From NCBI RefSeq assembly GCF_000970755.1, contig NZ_KQ034007.1:192840-256839 (forward strand): a stretch of DNA of 64,000 nt, read 5' to 3'. The notes under the pieces are model-generated. The model did not search any database. It worked only from the letters and a program-made list of their open reading frames with translations, and was not told the origin of the DNA. This stretch comes from Lactobacillus kimbladii. Lineage in GTDB: Bacteria; Bacillota; Bacilli; Lactobacillales; Lactobacillaceae. Every line of letters begins with the position of its first letter. Within the stretch, counting starts at the first letter, position 1. The position numbers were made by a program, and so were the translations under genes. Below, piece by piece: positions 53,656 through 61,790 of this stretch.

Positions 53656-54186
53656 ATGGTTGCAAAGAAAATAAAAATAGCTTTTGGATCAGATCATGTC
53701 GGCTTGGAATTGAAGCCAACAATTATGGAATATGTTAAAAGTTTAGGCTATGAAGTTTATGATTTTGGGACTAAGAGTAATGAACGAACTGATTACCCTA
53801 TTTATGGTCAAAAAGTTGGTAAAGCCGTAGCTAACGGGGATTATGATCTGGGAATTGTAATTTGTGGCACTGGTGTAGGTATTTCCTTAGCAGCAAATAA
53901 GGTAAAAGGTATTCGAGCTTGCGTATGCAGTGACTGTTATTCAGCTAAACTCTCGCGAATGCATAACAATACAAATGTATTAGCTTTCGGCTCTCGCGTA
54001 GTTGGTCCAGAGTTAGCCAAGATGATCGTCAAAAATTGGTTAGAAGCCAAATATATTGGCGGTCGTCATGAAAGAAGAGTAGAAGAATTAGCAGCAATTG
54101 AAAGTGATGATGAACAAAAGTTTGTTGAATTGGAGCATTCCCAAGAATTTGATGGTAAAGAACAATTTGAAGATCAATCACTGTAA
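53656..54186 (+). CDS. rpiB: RpiB/LacAB-family sugar-phosphate isomerase
   Basis: A 176-residue isomerase. KIAFGSDHVGLELKPTI opens the fold; the catalytic Cys is in VICGTGVGISLAANK, and SDCYSAKLSRMHNNTNVLAFG follows. The usual length is near 149; here the C-terminus has an acidic tail (ESDDEQKFVELEHSQEF). E. coli RpiB is also an allose-6-phosphate isomerase, and with alsE it would turn allose-6-phosphate into fructose-6-phosphate. Ribose-5-phosphate isomerase is the alternative. Confidence 0.85.
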   Translation: MVAKKIKIAFGSDHVGLELKPTIMEYVKSLGYEVYDFGTKSNERTDYPIYGQKVGKAVANGDYDLGIVICGTGVGISLAANKVKGIRACVCSDCYSAKLSRMHNNTNVLAFGSRVVGPELAKMIVKNWLEAKYIGGRHERRVEELAAIESDDEQKFVELEHSQEFDGKEQFEDQSL

Positions 54187-54193
54187 GGTATAG

Positions 54194-54325
54194 GTGAGAA
54201 AAGCAAGTTATGATTGCTCTACAGTTGTCATTGTCATGAATACTAAAGATTATCAAAATGTTGAACTGCTACATGCAGAGGAAAATAATTATGGCTTTTT
54301 TGAAAGTCTTGCTATTTTTAATTAA
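54194..54325 (+). pseudogene. Possible short gene fragment
   Basis: A 43-codon reading from GTG 54194, including CSTVVIVMNTKDYQN and ENNYGFFESL, follows rpiB at once and ends just before the EIID remnant. It is not a recognised protein. It may be a leftover of a deleted gene or noise. Confidence 0.25.
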
Positions 54326-54336
54326 TTCTTCTAGCC

Positions 54337-54831
54337 TTAAGCAATGCCTAATGCACTTATCAAAATGCAAAAGACAATTAAGCCCAAGATGACAATTGTA
54401 AAGTTGACGTGCTTCTTTGCTATCAACCAGTAGCAACCTAAAGTTCTGGCTGCTTTTGTGAAAATTGTTAATAAATCAGATGAATACATTTCAGTGATAT
54501 ATTCAGAACCTACTGTAAATCCTAGTTTAGTCATTTCCCAGTGACACCATTGAGCAGGGATGTTGTAGATCAACAGGAAGACGAAGGGTGCTAAAACATT
54601 GCCTTGCATTCCAAATGTCATTGCGACTCCGGCAGCAACAACTCTTAAAATATCCCAAAATAGCGTGTCACCAATTCCGGACATTGGTCCCATCAAACTA
54701 GCCTTGACGGCACTGATTGAAGAAACATCATAGTCTTTACGCTGGGAAGCTTGTTTTTCCATTGAGGCAACTAAACCCTGGCAAAAAATTCCCACATATT
54801 GAGTGATATTATAAAAAACAGTATGTCTTTT
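54337..54831 (-). pseudogene. Truncated mannose-family PTS EIID remnant
   Basis: The open part from GTG 54795 encodes 152 residues equal to the C-terminal half of EIID (ManZ-like), with ISAVKASLMGPMSGIGDTLFWDILR and helices to the end. Complete EIID has about 270-300 residues. The same frame continues upstream of the GTG with ALKRHTVFYNITQYVGIF, EIID-like, before it meets a stop. The first hundred residues and partner EIIA, EIIB and EIIC genes are absent. Confidence 0.8.
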
Positions 54832-54833
54832 AA

Positions 54834-55259
54834 GAGCTTGCTGCTTTTAACGACTTAAACATTTCAACTACTAATTTAGAAACTGCAATCTATTTAAATT
54901 TGCATACACAAAATAAAATTAATGTAATTGGGGGGAGGATGATTGATACGTATTCCAGTAGTATGATTACTGCCAGAAATTTACGTGATTATGTTTTTGA
55001 TATTGCTTTTATGTCGTGTAGAGGATTTAGTTTGGAGTACGGTATTACTGATAAGGTTGAATCCGAGTCTAGCCTAAAGCATACTTTAATTGAATGCAGT
55101 AAAAAATTAGTTTTATTGATTGACAGCAATAAGATGGGTCTGATTTTTCCTTATAGAGATTGTAAATTAAGTCAGATTTCTGCAGTTGTAACAGATAAAA
55201 AGCCTGCTAAAAAGTACAGTAAGTTGTTTGAAAAGAATAATGTTGAGGTAGTTTACTAA
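54834..55259 (+). pseudogene. Truncated DeoR-family regulator remnant
   Basis: The frame runs from about 54834 to the stop at 55259. It encodes the sensor half of a DeoR-type regulator: DLNISTTNLETAIYL, then INVIGGRMIDTYSSSM, DIAFMSCRGFSLEYGITD, and the end of the domain. The HTH part is missing; the frame is closed upstream by TAA at 54831. It abuts the EIID remnant, so a deletion fused two genes. Confidence 0.75.
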
Positions 55260-55308
55260 TCTAAAATATCAATTTGTAATACTTGATTCAAAAGATATTA
55301 ACAAAAAG

Positions 55309-55350
55309 GCCTGCTGGTGATTTTTAATTCTTAGCAGGCTGTTTTATTTT
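55309..55350 (+). terminator. Terminator after the DeoR remnant
   Basis: GCCTGCT (55309-55315) and AGCAGGC (55333-55339) pair around 17 bases, followed by GTTTTATTTT. Confidence 0.7.
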
Positions 55351-55516
55351 TACAATAGACTGTCAGATTTTTCTTAAATGGATAATAGGATACCCATTTC
55401 AATTTTTAATTGATTTACTATCTATACTTTCCCAACATTTCAATATAAATTGTTGGTTGTTTATCTTTTCTACATCAATATAATTAAAACAACTTAAATT
55501 GAAAGAAGAGAAATTC

Positions 55517-56875
55517 ATGACTGGAAAAAAAGCTAATTTAATTTTTGGAACTCTTTTGACTGGAACAATTGTCACATCGTTTCTTCAAACTTCATTAACA
55601 ACGGCCTTACCACAAATTATGCATGAGTTATCATTGACAGCACTAACTGCCCAGTGGTTAACCAGCGCCTTTAGTTTAGCTATGGCTGTAATGATTCCTA
55701 TATCAGCATATTTGATTAAAAGCTTTACTACTAAGCAAATATTTTTATCGTCAATGCTATTATTTGCTTTCGGCACATTACTTTGTTGTTGGGGGAACAA
55801 TTTTCCCATTATACTAATAGGTCGTATATTTCAAGCTTTGGGTAGCGGCATTATTTTACCATTAACTCAAGTAGTAATTATGATTCTTTATCCGGTTAAC
55901 AAACAGGGAATGGTCATGGGGATATTGGGATTGGCATCAGGAGCAGCACCTGTGATAGCACCAACTTTAACAGGCCTCCTTATTGAAATATGGGGTTGGC
56001 GCAGTGTTTTCTTTATTTCAGCAGCTATATCACTTTTTATTATAATTTTAGCAATCTTTAGCGTTGAAAATGTTTCACCAGTTGCAAAAAATCATCTAGA
56101 TTACTTTTCTCTATTATTAAGTACTGGTGGCTTGAGCAGTATGTTGATAGGACTAAGCAATATTACTACTAGATTATTTACAAGCTTAATCTTGATGGTT
56201 ATTGGAACAGTATTAATAATTATTTTTTGTAAAAGACAGTTACAAGATGATGAACCATTACTAAATCTAAGAATTTTTAAGAATTCAAAATTTCGTTTGG
56301 CTGTATTAATCAGTATGCTTCTTTATGCAATAATGATGGGTAGTTCAACTATTTACCCTATTTTAATTCAAACTGTAATGAAAAAATCAGCTCTTATTTC
56401 AGCATTTATAATGTTGCCCGGATCGTTAGCTATGGCTATAATTAATCCTTTTACAGGGATGTTTTATGACAGATTCGGAATAACTAAATTGGCAATTTCA
56501 GGAAGCTTGTTATTAGTAATTAGTTGCTTGGGAGTAACATTTATCAATTCTCCAAAAGAAATAATTTTGTTAGGAGTTTTTTATCTTCTCCGTTTATTAG
56601 GGGTTGGCTGCTTGATGATGCCAATCGTAACTTGGGGAATGCAAAGTTTGCCTAAAAATGAAGCAGCAAATGGTACAGCTCTTCTAACTTGTTTAAGAAC
56701 ATTAAGCGGTGCTATAGGAACTTCTTTATTTATGGAAGCCATGACTAGCGCAACCCACTTTATTGATACCAAAGTGACGGCAAATTATATAGGAATTCAA
56801 TTCACATTCGGTATGATGTCATTTTTGGCTTTAGTTCAATTATTTATTAGCATATATAAATTCAAAAAGCTTTAA
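55517..56875 (+). CDS. DHA2-family MFS drug exporter
   Basis: A 452-residue MFS protein of the EmrB/QacA type, with about 13-14 helices. Motif C-like GLASGAAPVIAPTLTGLLIE, motif A-like region after TM2, and LGSGIILPLTQVVIM are seen. It would export drugs or cations with proton exchange. ATG at 55517 is preferred to the upstream TTG. A TetR gene follows by 32 bp and may control it. Confidence 0.87.
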   Translation: MTGKKANLIFGTLLTGTIVTSFLQTSLTTALPQIMHELSLTALTAQWLTSAFSLAMAVMIPISAYLIKSFTTKQIFLSSMLLFAFGTLLCCWGNNFPIILIGRIFQALGSGIILPLTQVVIMILYPVNKQGMVMGILGLASGAAPVIAPTLTGLLIEIWGWRSVFFISAAISLFIIILAIFSVENVSPVAKNHLDYFSLLLSTGGLSSMLIGLSNITTRLFTSLILMVIGTVLIIIFCKRQLQDDEPLLNLRIFKNSKFRLAVLISMLLYAIMMGSSTIYPILIQTVMKKSALISAFIMLPGSLAMAIINPFTGMFYDRFGITKLAISGSLLLVISCLGVTFINSPKEIILLGVFYLLRLLGVGCLMMPIVTWGMQSLPKNEAANGTALLTCLRTLSGAIGTSLFMEAMTSATHFIDTKVTANYIGIQFTFGMMSFLALVQLFISIYKFKKL

Positions 56876-56907
56876 CAAAAAGATTTTTATATGTCATAAT
56901 TATTTCT

Positions 56908-57405
56908 ATGAATAAAAAAAGAAATCGCACCGTATCACGTAAAAAAATTCAAAATGCTGTCGTAGAACTTTTAAAGAATAGTAATTTAGAAAATTTAAAA
57001 GTCACTGAAATTTGTCAAAAGGCACAAATTAACAGGTCAACTTTTTATGATAATTACACAGATATTTATGATATTGCAGACAAATTAAGAAAATATCTTG
57101 TTGATGAATACGCATTAACGCAAAATAATTTTAAAAAACCATGTTTTTCAAAATTATTGCAACATGTTAAAGACAACCAAGATTTATATCGTTTATTTTT
57201 TAAACTTAATTTACAAAATGGTGTTGCTGAAAAGTTTATAGATAATCATGAAGAAAAAGATCATTATGATGAGGTGTTTTTTCGCAATGGCATAGTAGCT
57301 ATAATTACCGAGTGGCTAAAAAATAATTGTTCTGAGCCAATAAATAACATTGTCAAAGTAATTGATGCTCATCAAAATTGTTTGAAGAATAAAAAAACAA
57401 TCTGA
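56908..57405 (+). CDS. TetR-family regulator
   Basis: A 165-residue regulator with HTH NLKVTEICQKAQINRSTFYDNY. The C-terminal domain has the TetR_C_7-like pattern. It probably regulates the MFS exporter before it. A terminator overlaps its stop. Confidence 0.85.
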   Translation: MNKKRNRTVSRKKIQNAVVELLKNSNLENLKVTEICQKAQINRSTFYDNYTDIYDIADKLRKYLVDEYALTQNNFKKPCFSKLLQHVKDNQDLYRLFFKLNLQNGVAEKFIDNHEEKDHYDEVFFRNGIVAIITEWLKNNCSEPINNIVKVIDAHQNCLKNKKTI

Positions 57406-57423
57406 AATTCAGATTGTTTTTCT
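57394..57423. terminator. Bidirectional terminator
   Basis: AAAACAATCTGAA (57394-57406) and TTCAGATTGTTTT (57408-57420) form a perfect stem. It serves the convergent TetR and ABC ATPase genes. Confidence 0.85.
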
Positions 57424-57426
57424 GTT

Positions 57427-58230
57427 TTATGCCAGTAAAATAGCATCGTCTTCAAGACCTGCACCTACATGTTTTTGGAATAATTCCATTAACTTAGGCA
57501 CAGTTAAATTTTGCTTATCTTCACCTGCCAGATCAATTGCCACACGACCTTGATGTAACATAATTAAACGATTACCGTAACGAATAGCATCTTCCATGTT
57601 ATGAGTGACCATAAATGCTGTCAAATGCTGTTCAGAAATCAATTTTTCAGTTAATTGCATGACTGTTATTGAAGTTTGTGGATCAAGAGCCGCAGTATGT
57701 TCATCCAGTAAAATCAAGTCTGGTCTTTGCAAAGTTGCCATTAAAAGGGTAATGGCTTGTCTTTGACCACCAGAAAGTAAACCAATTTCAGTTTCTAGAC
57801 GGTTTTCCAAATTCAAATTAAGTTGCGCCAGCTGCTTTTTGAAAAATTTTCTATCCTGTTTTTTAACGCCGGGACGAAAACCGCGTCGTTGGCCTCGTTT
57901 CATCGCTAAAGCCAAATTTTCTTCAACTGTTAATCTGACCGCTGTTCCCATTTTAGGATCTTGAAATACGCGACTAATATTTTTTGCTCGTTTAGTAACA
58001 GGTAATTTAGTGATATCAGTATCGTTTAAAATTATTTGACCTTCTTGAATGGGCAATGTTCCAGCAATACTGTTAAGTAAGGTAGATTTACCCGCTCCGT
58101 TACTACCAATAATGGTCACAAAATCTCCGGCTTCTAAATTGAGGTCGATTCCTCGCAGTACACGGTTTTCGTTTACAGTCCCACGTTCAAACGTTTGATG
58201 TAAATTTTTAATCTTTAGTACTTCTGGCAT
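57427..58230 (-). CDS. ABC importer ATPase, TrpZ-type family (predicted tyrosine)
   Basis: A 267-residue ATPase with Walker A GSNGAGKSTLLN, Q-loop RVFQDPKMG, signature LSGGQRQAITLLMA, Walker B LILLDEHTAALDP and H-loop VTHNMEDA. Walker B has DEHTAALD where DEPT is usual, as in this importer family. It overlaps the permease gene by 23 bp. The system is homologous to trpXYZ of streptococci; here the leader suggests another amino acid. Confidence 0.88.
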   Translation of the reverse strand: MPEVLKIKNLHQTFERGTVNENRVLRGIDLNLEAGDFVTIIGSNGAGKSTLLNSIAGTLPIQEGQIILNDTDITKLPVTKRAKNISRVFQDPKMGTAVRLTVEENLALAMKRGQRRGFRPGVKKQDRKFFKKQLAQLNLNLENRLETEIGLLSGGQRQAITLLMATLQRPDLILLDEHTAALDPQTSITVMQLTEKLISEQHLTAFMVTHNMEDAIRYGNRLIMLHQGRVAIDLAGEDKQNLTVPKLMELFQKHVGAGLEDDAILLA

Positions 58231-59125
58231 TTTGTTTTCCTCCTTTAAGGTTATGTGGTAAATGGAAATTAGGTAAAGTTAAGCAAACAACTAATACTAA
58301 AGCTGAGGCTAATTTAGCATCAGATGGTTCGACATTCATTTGGAATACTAAGGCTAAAATTAAGCGGTAAATGATCGCTCCTACAACTAATGTAAGTAAA
58401 CGACCGCCAATTGGCAGATTCCTGATAAGTACTTCTGCGATAATGATAGAAGCTAATCCAATAACCAGAGTACCAACACCAGAGTTAAGGTCGGCAAAGC
58501 CGTTATTTTGTGCTAAAAGTCCACCTGACAAGGCAATACAGCCGTTAGAAATCATGTAGCCTAAAATTTTCATTCCTTGAGTTTTGATACCATTAGCGGC
58601 ACTCATTTGCGGATTATCACCAGTTGCTCTCATAGCTAGGCCAATTTCAGTTTTGAAGCAAACGACTAATAACATAATTACTAACAGTGCAATTATCAGT
58701 CCCATGACAATTACCGCATTGTTACGACTTAATCCCCAATTTTGCGCAATTGTAAAAACTGTTTCTTTGCCTAGCAATGAAACATTAGCAGCGTTTTGCA
58801 TTACTCTGGAAGTAATGGAGTACAAGCCAGTCATTGTAATAATTCCTGCTAGTAAGGAAGGAATACGCAATTTGGTGTTCAAAATACCAGTAACTAAGCC
58901 AGCAATCAAACCGCCAACAAATGCGGCAATAGTTGCTAAAACAGGATTAATTCCCTTAATAATGCACATCGTTGCAACGGCTCCGCCTAACGGAAAGCTG
59001 CCTTCAGCTGTCATGTCGGCTAGATCTAATATCCGAAAAGTTAAGTAAACACCGATTGCCATTAATGACCAAAGTAATCCTTGAGAAGTAGATGAAAGTA
59101 ATAACTCCCAAAATGTATTCAACAT
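58208..59125 (-). CDS. ABC importer permease, TrpY-type family (predicted tyrosine)
   Basis: A 305-residue BPD_transp_2 permease with about eight to nine helices, starting ATG 59125. Typical blocks are LWSLMAIGVYLTFRILD, DMTAEGSFPLGGAV, AMRATGDNPQMSAANGI and LIGLASIIIAEVLI shortened. It lies 31 bp downstream of the binding-protein gene and forms the membrane channel of the operon. Confidence 0.88.
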   Translation of the reverse strand: MLNTFWELLLSSTSQGLLWSLMAIGVYLTFRILDLADMTAEGSFPLGGAVATMCIIKGINPVLATIAAFVGGLIAGLVTGILNTKLRIPSLLAGIITMTGLYSITSRVMQNAANVSLLGKETVFTIAQNWGLSRNNAVIVMGLIIALLVIMLLVVCFKTEIGLAMRATGDNPQMSAANGIKTQGMKILGYMISNGCIALSGGLLAQNNGFADLNSGVGTLVIGLASIIIAEVLIRNLPIGGRLLTLVVGAIIYRLILALVFQMNVEPSDAKLASALVLVVCLTLPNFHLPHNLKGGKQNARSTKD

Positions 59126-59155
59126 AACTATTGATTCACGCTGCCTTTCTTTAAT

Positions 59156-60124
59156 TTACTTAGGTGCTTTAATTGAAGCAGGATCAATTCCAAGTGCCTT
59201 TGCCATTTTCTTGTTAACCACCAATTTCAAATCAGTTGCCCTTTCAACAGGCATATCTTTAGGTTTAGCTTTACCGTCTAAAATTTTAGCAGCCATTTTA
59301 CCGGTTTGTTTACCAAGCGCCTCATAATCTATTCCAATTGAAGCCAAGCCACCAGTTTTAACCTGGTCAGTTGAACCGGCTACCAGTGGGATTTTCTTTT
59401 CCTTAACAACTTTACCAATAATTGAAGAAGCAGAAGCAAATGTGTTGTCTGTTGGTACGTAAATTCCTTGTACTTTTCCGGCTAAAGTTTCAGTTACTTG
59501 TTGAACATCATTCGTAGTGTTGGCCGTCTTAATTAAGACTTTGACTCCAGCTTTTTTAAGAGCCTTGACAGCTAAATCCGCTTGAATTTTAGAATTGGCC
59601 TCACCGGCATTGTACATGATGCCAATTGTTTTAGCTTTAGGCACTATTGATAATAACAATTTTATTTGTTTATCAATTGAAACCATGTCAGTGGTTCCTG
59701 TGACATTTCTGCCAGGTTTTGCATCTGAATTTACTAATTTAGCAGCTTTTAGATCAGTCACTGCAGTTACTACAATAGGAATATCTTGGGTTGCATTAGC
59801 TACGCTTTGCGCTGCCGGTGTAGCAATTCCCAAGATTAAATCTGATTTTTCATTGACTAATTTTTCACTCATACTCTTCAGATTGTCTTGGCTGTTTTGC
59901 GCATTTTGGTAATCAATTTTTAGATTCTTGCCTTCAACGTAGCCATTCTCTTTCAAGCCTTCTTTAAAACCTTTGTTAGCCTCATCTAATGAGGGATGCT
60001 GTACTACCTGCAGTATACCCACATGCTTGACAGTTGCTGTACTTCCTGATTTCTTGTTGCTGCAGCCACTAAGCAGCAACAGACTAGTTAAAGCCATTCC
60101 CATAATAATTTTCTTGATTCGCAT
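59156..60124 (-). CDS. Substrate-binding lipoprotein, ABC_sub_bind family, copy 1
   Basis: A 322-residue lipoprotein. The signal peptide ends in LLLLSGCSNKK, a lipobox. The mature protein is a two-lobe periplasmic-binding-like domain of the ABC_sub_bind (TrpX) family, with VGILQVVQHPSLD, LILGIATPAAQSVANAT, GIMYNAGEANSKIQ and YVPTDNTFASA. It leads the operon with the permease and ATPase. A terminator-attenuator precedes it. It is about 80% identical by eye to the copy at 60633. Confidence 0.9.
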   Translation of the reverse strand: MRIKKIIMGMALTSLLLLSGCSNKKSGSTATVKHVGILQVVQHPSLDEANKGFKEGLKENGYVEGKNLKIDYQNAQNSQDNLKSMSEKLVNEKSDLILGIATPAAQSVANATQDIPIVVTAVTDLKAAKLVNSDAKPGRNVTGTTDMVSIDKQIKLLLSIVPKAKTIGIMYNAGEANSKIQADLAVKALKKAGVKVLIKTANTTNDVQQVTETLAGKVQGIYVPTDNTFASASSIIGKVVKEKKIPLVAGSTDQVKTGGLASIGIDYEALGKQTGKMAAKILDGKAKPKDMPVERATDLKLVVNKKMAKALGIDPASIKAPK

Positions 60125-60153
60125 TTTCGTTCCTCCGTAATACTGCTGACCGT

Positions 60154-60185
60154 AAAAAAATATCCACTTATTTCTAAGTGGATAT
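60154..60185 (-). terminator. Attenuator terminator, copy 1
   Basis: TAAGTGGATAT (+ strand 60175-60185) and ATATCCACTTA (60160-60170) pair around a 4-base loop; T7 on the minus strand at 60160-60154. It is the E:F arm of the attenuator. Confidence 0.9.
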
Positions 60186-60323
60186 ACAAGAATTATTAGT
60201 AATAATCATTTGTGATTAGCCACTTAGAAAGCTATGTGGCTAACCGCAATTAAAGGACTTTAGCCATCATAGATAAATTCAAAACTTGAGTCTGGTTTGA
60301 ATTCATCTAGATGAACCCAAACC

Positions 60324-60389
60324 TTATCTAAAATAGCTAAAGTAATAACGGTTATTCAGTTGTGAGACTCGTATTAAATTATATTTCAT
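60324..60389 (-). CDS. Tyr-rich leader peptide, copy 1
   Basis: A 21-codon reading frame from ATG 60389 to TAA at 60324-60326, with GGAGGT eight bases ahead. The last nine residues are NRYYFSYFR, with Tyr codons TAT, TAC and TAT and two Phe codons. The block SQLNNRYY is shared with copy 2. The peptide itself probably has no function; its translation senses charged tRNA-Tyr. It is too short for standard gene calling. Confidence 0.8.
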   Translation of the reverse strand: MKYNLIRVSQLNNRYYFSYFR

Positions 60390-60418
60390 AAAACTTTACC
60401 TCCAACCTTAATGAGAAG

Positions 60419-60447
60419 ATTATAAAAAATAAAGAAGAAAAAGTCAA
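60419..60447 (-). promoter_or_regulatory. Promoter of the transporter operon
   Basis: On the minus strand TTGACT (60447-60442), 17 bp, TATAAT (60424-60419). Transcription would start near 60412, about 23 bases before the leader ATG. Confidence 0.85.
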
Positions 60448-60540
60448 GAAATAATAAATTTAGCTTGTAAAAATAATAATAATTATGATCACTTAAAGCA
60501 AAAATTAAATAAAATTCCTCGTTCTAGTTATTATTGTTAA

Positions 60541-60623
60541 ATAAAAAGGTCACCCTTTTGAAATAAGCAACAAAGCTTTTCACTTTTGCTTTTTATTTCA
60601 CTGTTCAGTGGCCTTTTTATATC
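60541..60623 (-). terminator. Long composite terminator after the second binding-protein gene
   Basis: On the minus strand AAAAAGG-C-CAC pairs with GTG-A-CCTTTTT; inside, GAAATAA pairs with TTATTTC and GCAA with TTGC. It isolates the orphan binding-protein gene from the downstream operon. The two T and A tracts permit use in both directions. Confidence 0.7.
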
Positions 60624-60632
60624 AACTTAAAA

Positions 60633-61601
60633 TTATTTGGGTGCTTTAATTGATTTAGGATCAATTCCCAGTGCTTTAGCCATACTCTTGTTAACAACTA
60701 ATTTCATATCATGTGCTCTTTCAACCGGCATGTTAGCTGGCTTAGCTTTGCCAGATAAGATTTTAGCAGCCATTTTGCCAGTTTGTTCTCCTAATAATTC
60801 GTAATCAATTCCGATTGAGGCCAAACCACCTGTTCTAACTTGATCGACGGAACTTGCTACCAGGGGAACTTTCTTTTCTTTGACTACTTTTCCAACTACA
60901 GAAGCAGCTGAATCGAAAGTATTGTCAGTAGGAACAAAAATACCATCAACTTTAGATGCAAGTGTTTCAGTTACTTGCTGGACATCATTAGTAGTATTTG
61001 CGGTTTTAATCAAAACTTTCACTCCTGCTTTTTTCAGTGCCGCTGTAGCTAAATCGGCCTGTATTTTCGAGTTTGATTCACCGGCATTGTACATAATACC
61101 AACCGTTTTTGCTTTAGGAACAATTGATAGCAGCAACTTAATTTGCCTTTTAATAGAAACCATGTCTGTTGTTCCTGTAATGTTTCTGCCAGGCTTAGCA
61201 TCTGAATCAACTAACTTGGCTGCTTTTAAGTCAGTTACAGCAGTAACAACAGTTGGTATTTTTTGGGTCGCATTGGCAACGCTCTGTGCTGCCGGCGTGG
61301 CAATGCCCAAAATCAAATCAGATTTTTCATTAACCAGTTTTTCACTCATACTTTTTAAATTGTCCTGATTATTTTGCGCATTCTGGTAATCAATCTTAAG
61401 ATTTTTACCTTCGACAAAGCCGCTTTCTTTTAGTCCCTTTTTAAAACCTTTGTATGCCTTGTCTAAAGAAGGGTGTTGTACTACCTGTAAAACCCCAACA
61501 TGTTTGACATCTGGCGCTTTGCCAGCTTTTTTGCTGCTGCAGCCTCCTAATGCCATTAATCCGACAATACTAATTCCTGTGATCAATTTCTTAAAACGCA
61601 T
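60633..61601 (-). CDS. Substrate-binding lipoprotein, ABC_sub_bind family, copy 2
   Basis: A 322-residue lipoprotein of the same length as copy 1. Lipobox MALGGCSSKK, then GVLQVVQHPSLDKAYKGF, LILGIATPAAQ, and SIGIDYELLGEQTGK. ATG at 61601 follows GGAGG; a longer reading upstream would start in the terminator. No permease or ATPase of its own: it must share the transporter of the next operon. It has its own leader and attenuator. Confidence 0.9.
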   Translation of the reverse strand: MRFKKLITGISIVGLMALGGCSSKKAGKAPDVKHVGVLQVVQHPSLDKAYKGFKKGLKESGFVEGKNLKIDYQNAQNNQDNLKSMSEKLVNEKSDLILGIATPAAQSVANATQKIPTVVTAVTDLKAAKLVDSDAKPGRNITGTTDMVSIKRQIKLLLSIVPKAKTVGIMYNAGESNSKIQADLATAALKKAGVKVLIKTANTTNDVQQVTETLASKVDGIFVPTDNTFDSAASVVGKVVKEKKVPLVASSVDQVRTGGLASIGIDYELLGEQTGKMAAKILSGKAKPANMPVERAHDMKLVVNKSMAKALGIDPKSIKAPK

Positions 61602-61615
61602 TTTTCTGCCTCCAT

Positions 61616-61644
61616 AAAAAATACCCACTTACTTCTAAGTGGGT
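61616..61644 (-). terminator. Attenuator terminator, copy 2
   Basis: TAAGTGGGT (+ strand 61636-61644) and ACCCACTTA (61623-61631) pair around four bases; T6 on the minus strand at 61621-61616, immediately before the GGAGG ribosome site of the lipoprotein gene. Confidence 0.9.
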
Positions 61645-61790
61645 GCACAAAAATTTTTATTGCCAAAAACGATTGGATGTGGTCAGCCACTTAGAAAGCT
61701 ATGTGGCTAACCAAACTAAAAGAGTCTTAGCCATCATAGATAAATTCAAACTTGTGTTTAGTTTGAATTCACCTAGATGAACCCAAACTC

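Larger units (their letters stand above)
60125..60412 (-). promoter_or_regulatory. Tyrosine-type transcription attenuator, copy 1
   Basis: Leader of about 290 bases (read on the minus strand). Segments: A, Tyr codons to leader stop (60342-60324); hairpin H1 (60323-60294); B (60276-60258); C (60245-60231); D (60230-60214); E/F terminator (60185-60160). A:B pairs at 18 of 19 positions. B:C pairs over 12 bp with one bulged A, C:D over 10 bp with one G-T, D:E over 11 bp (TTTCTAAGTGG with CCACTTAGAAA), and E:F over 11 bp with GAAA loop and T7. The pairs are mutually exclusive in series. A stalled ribosome covering A would free B, give B:C, then D:E, and prevent the terminator. Confidence 0.82.

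Noticed and set aside
58371-59048. Long plus-strand readings opposite the permease and lipoprotein genes
   Set aside because: They are frame shadows of well-conserved minus-strand genes.
60125-60412. T-box riboswitch before the ABC importer
   Set aside because: No T-box core (GGGTGGNACCGCG-like) and no specifier loop; the leader frame and chain of pairs explain the region better.
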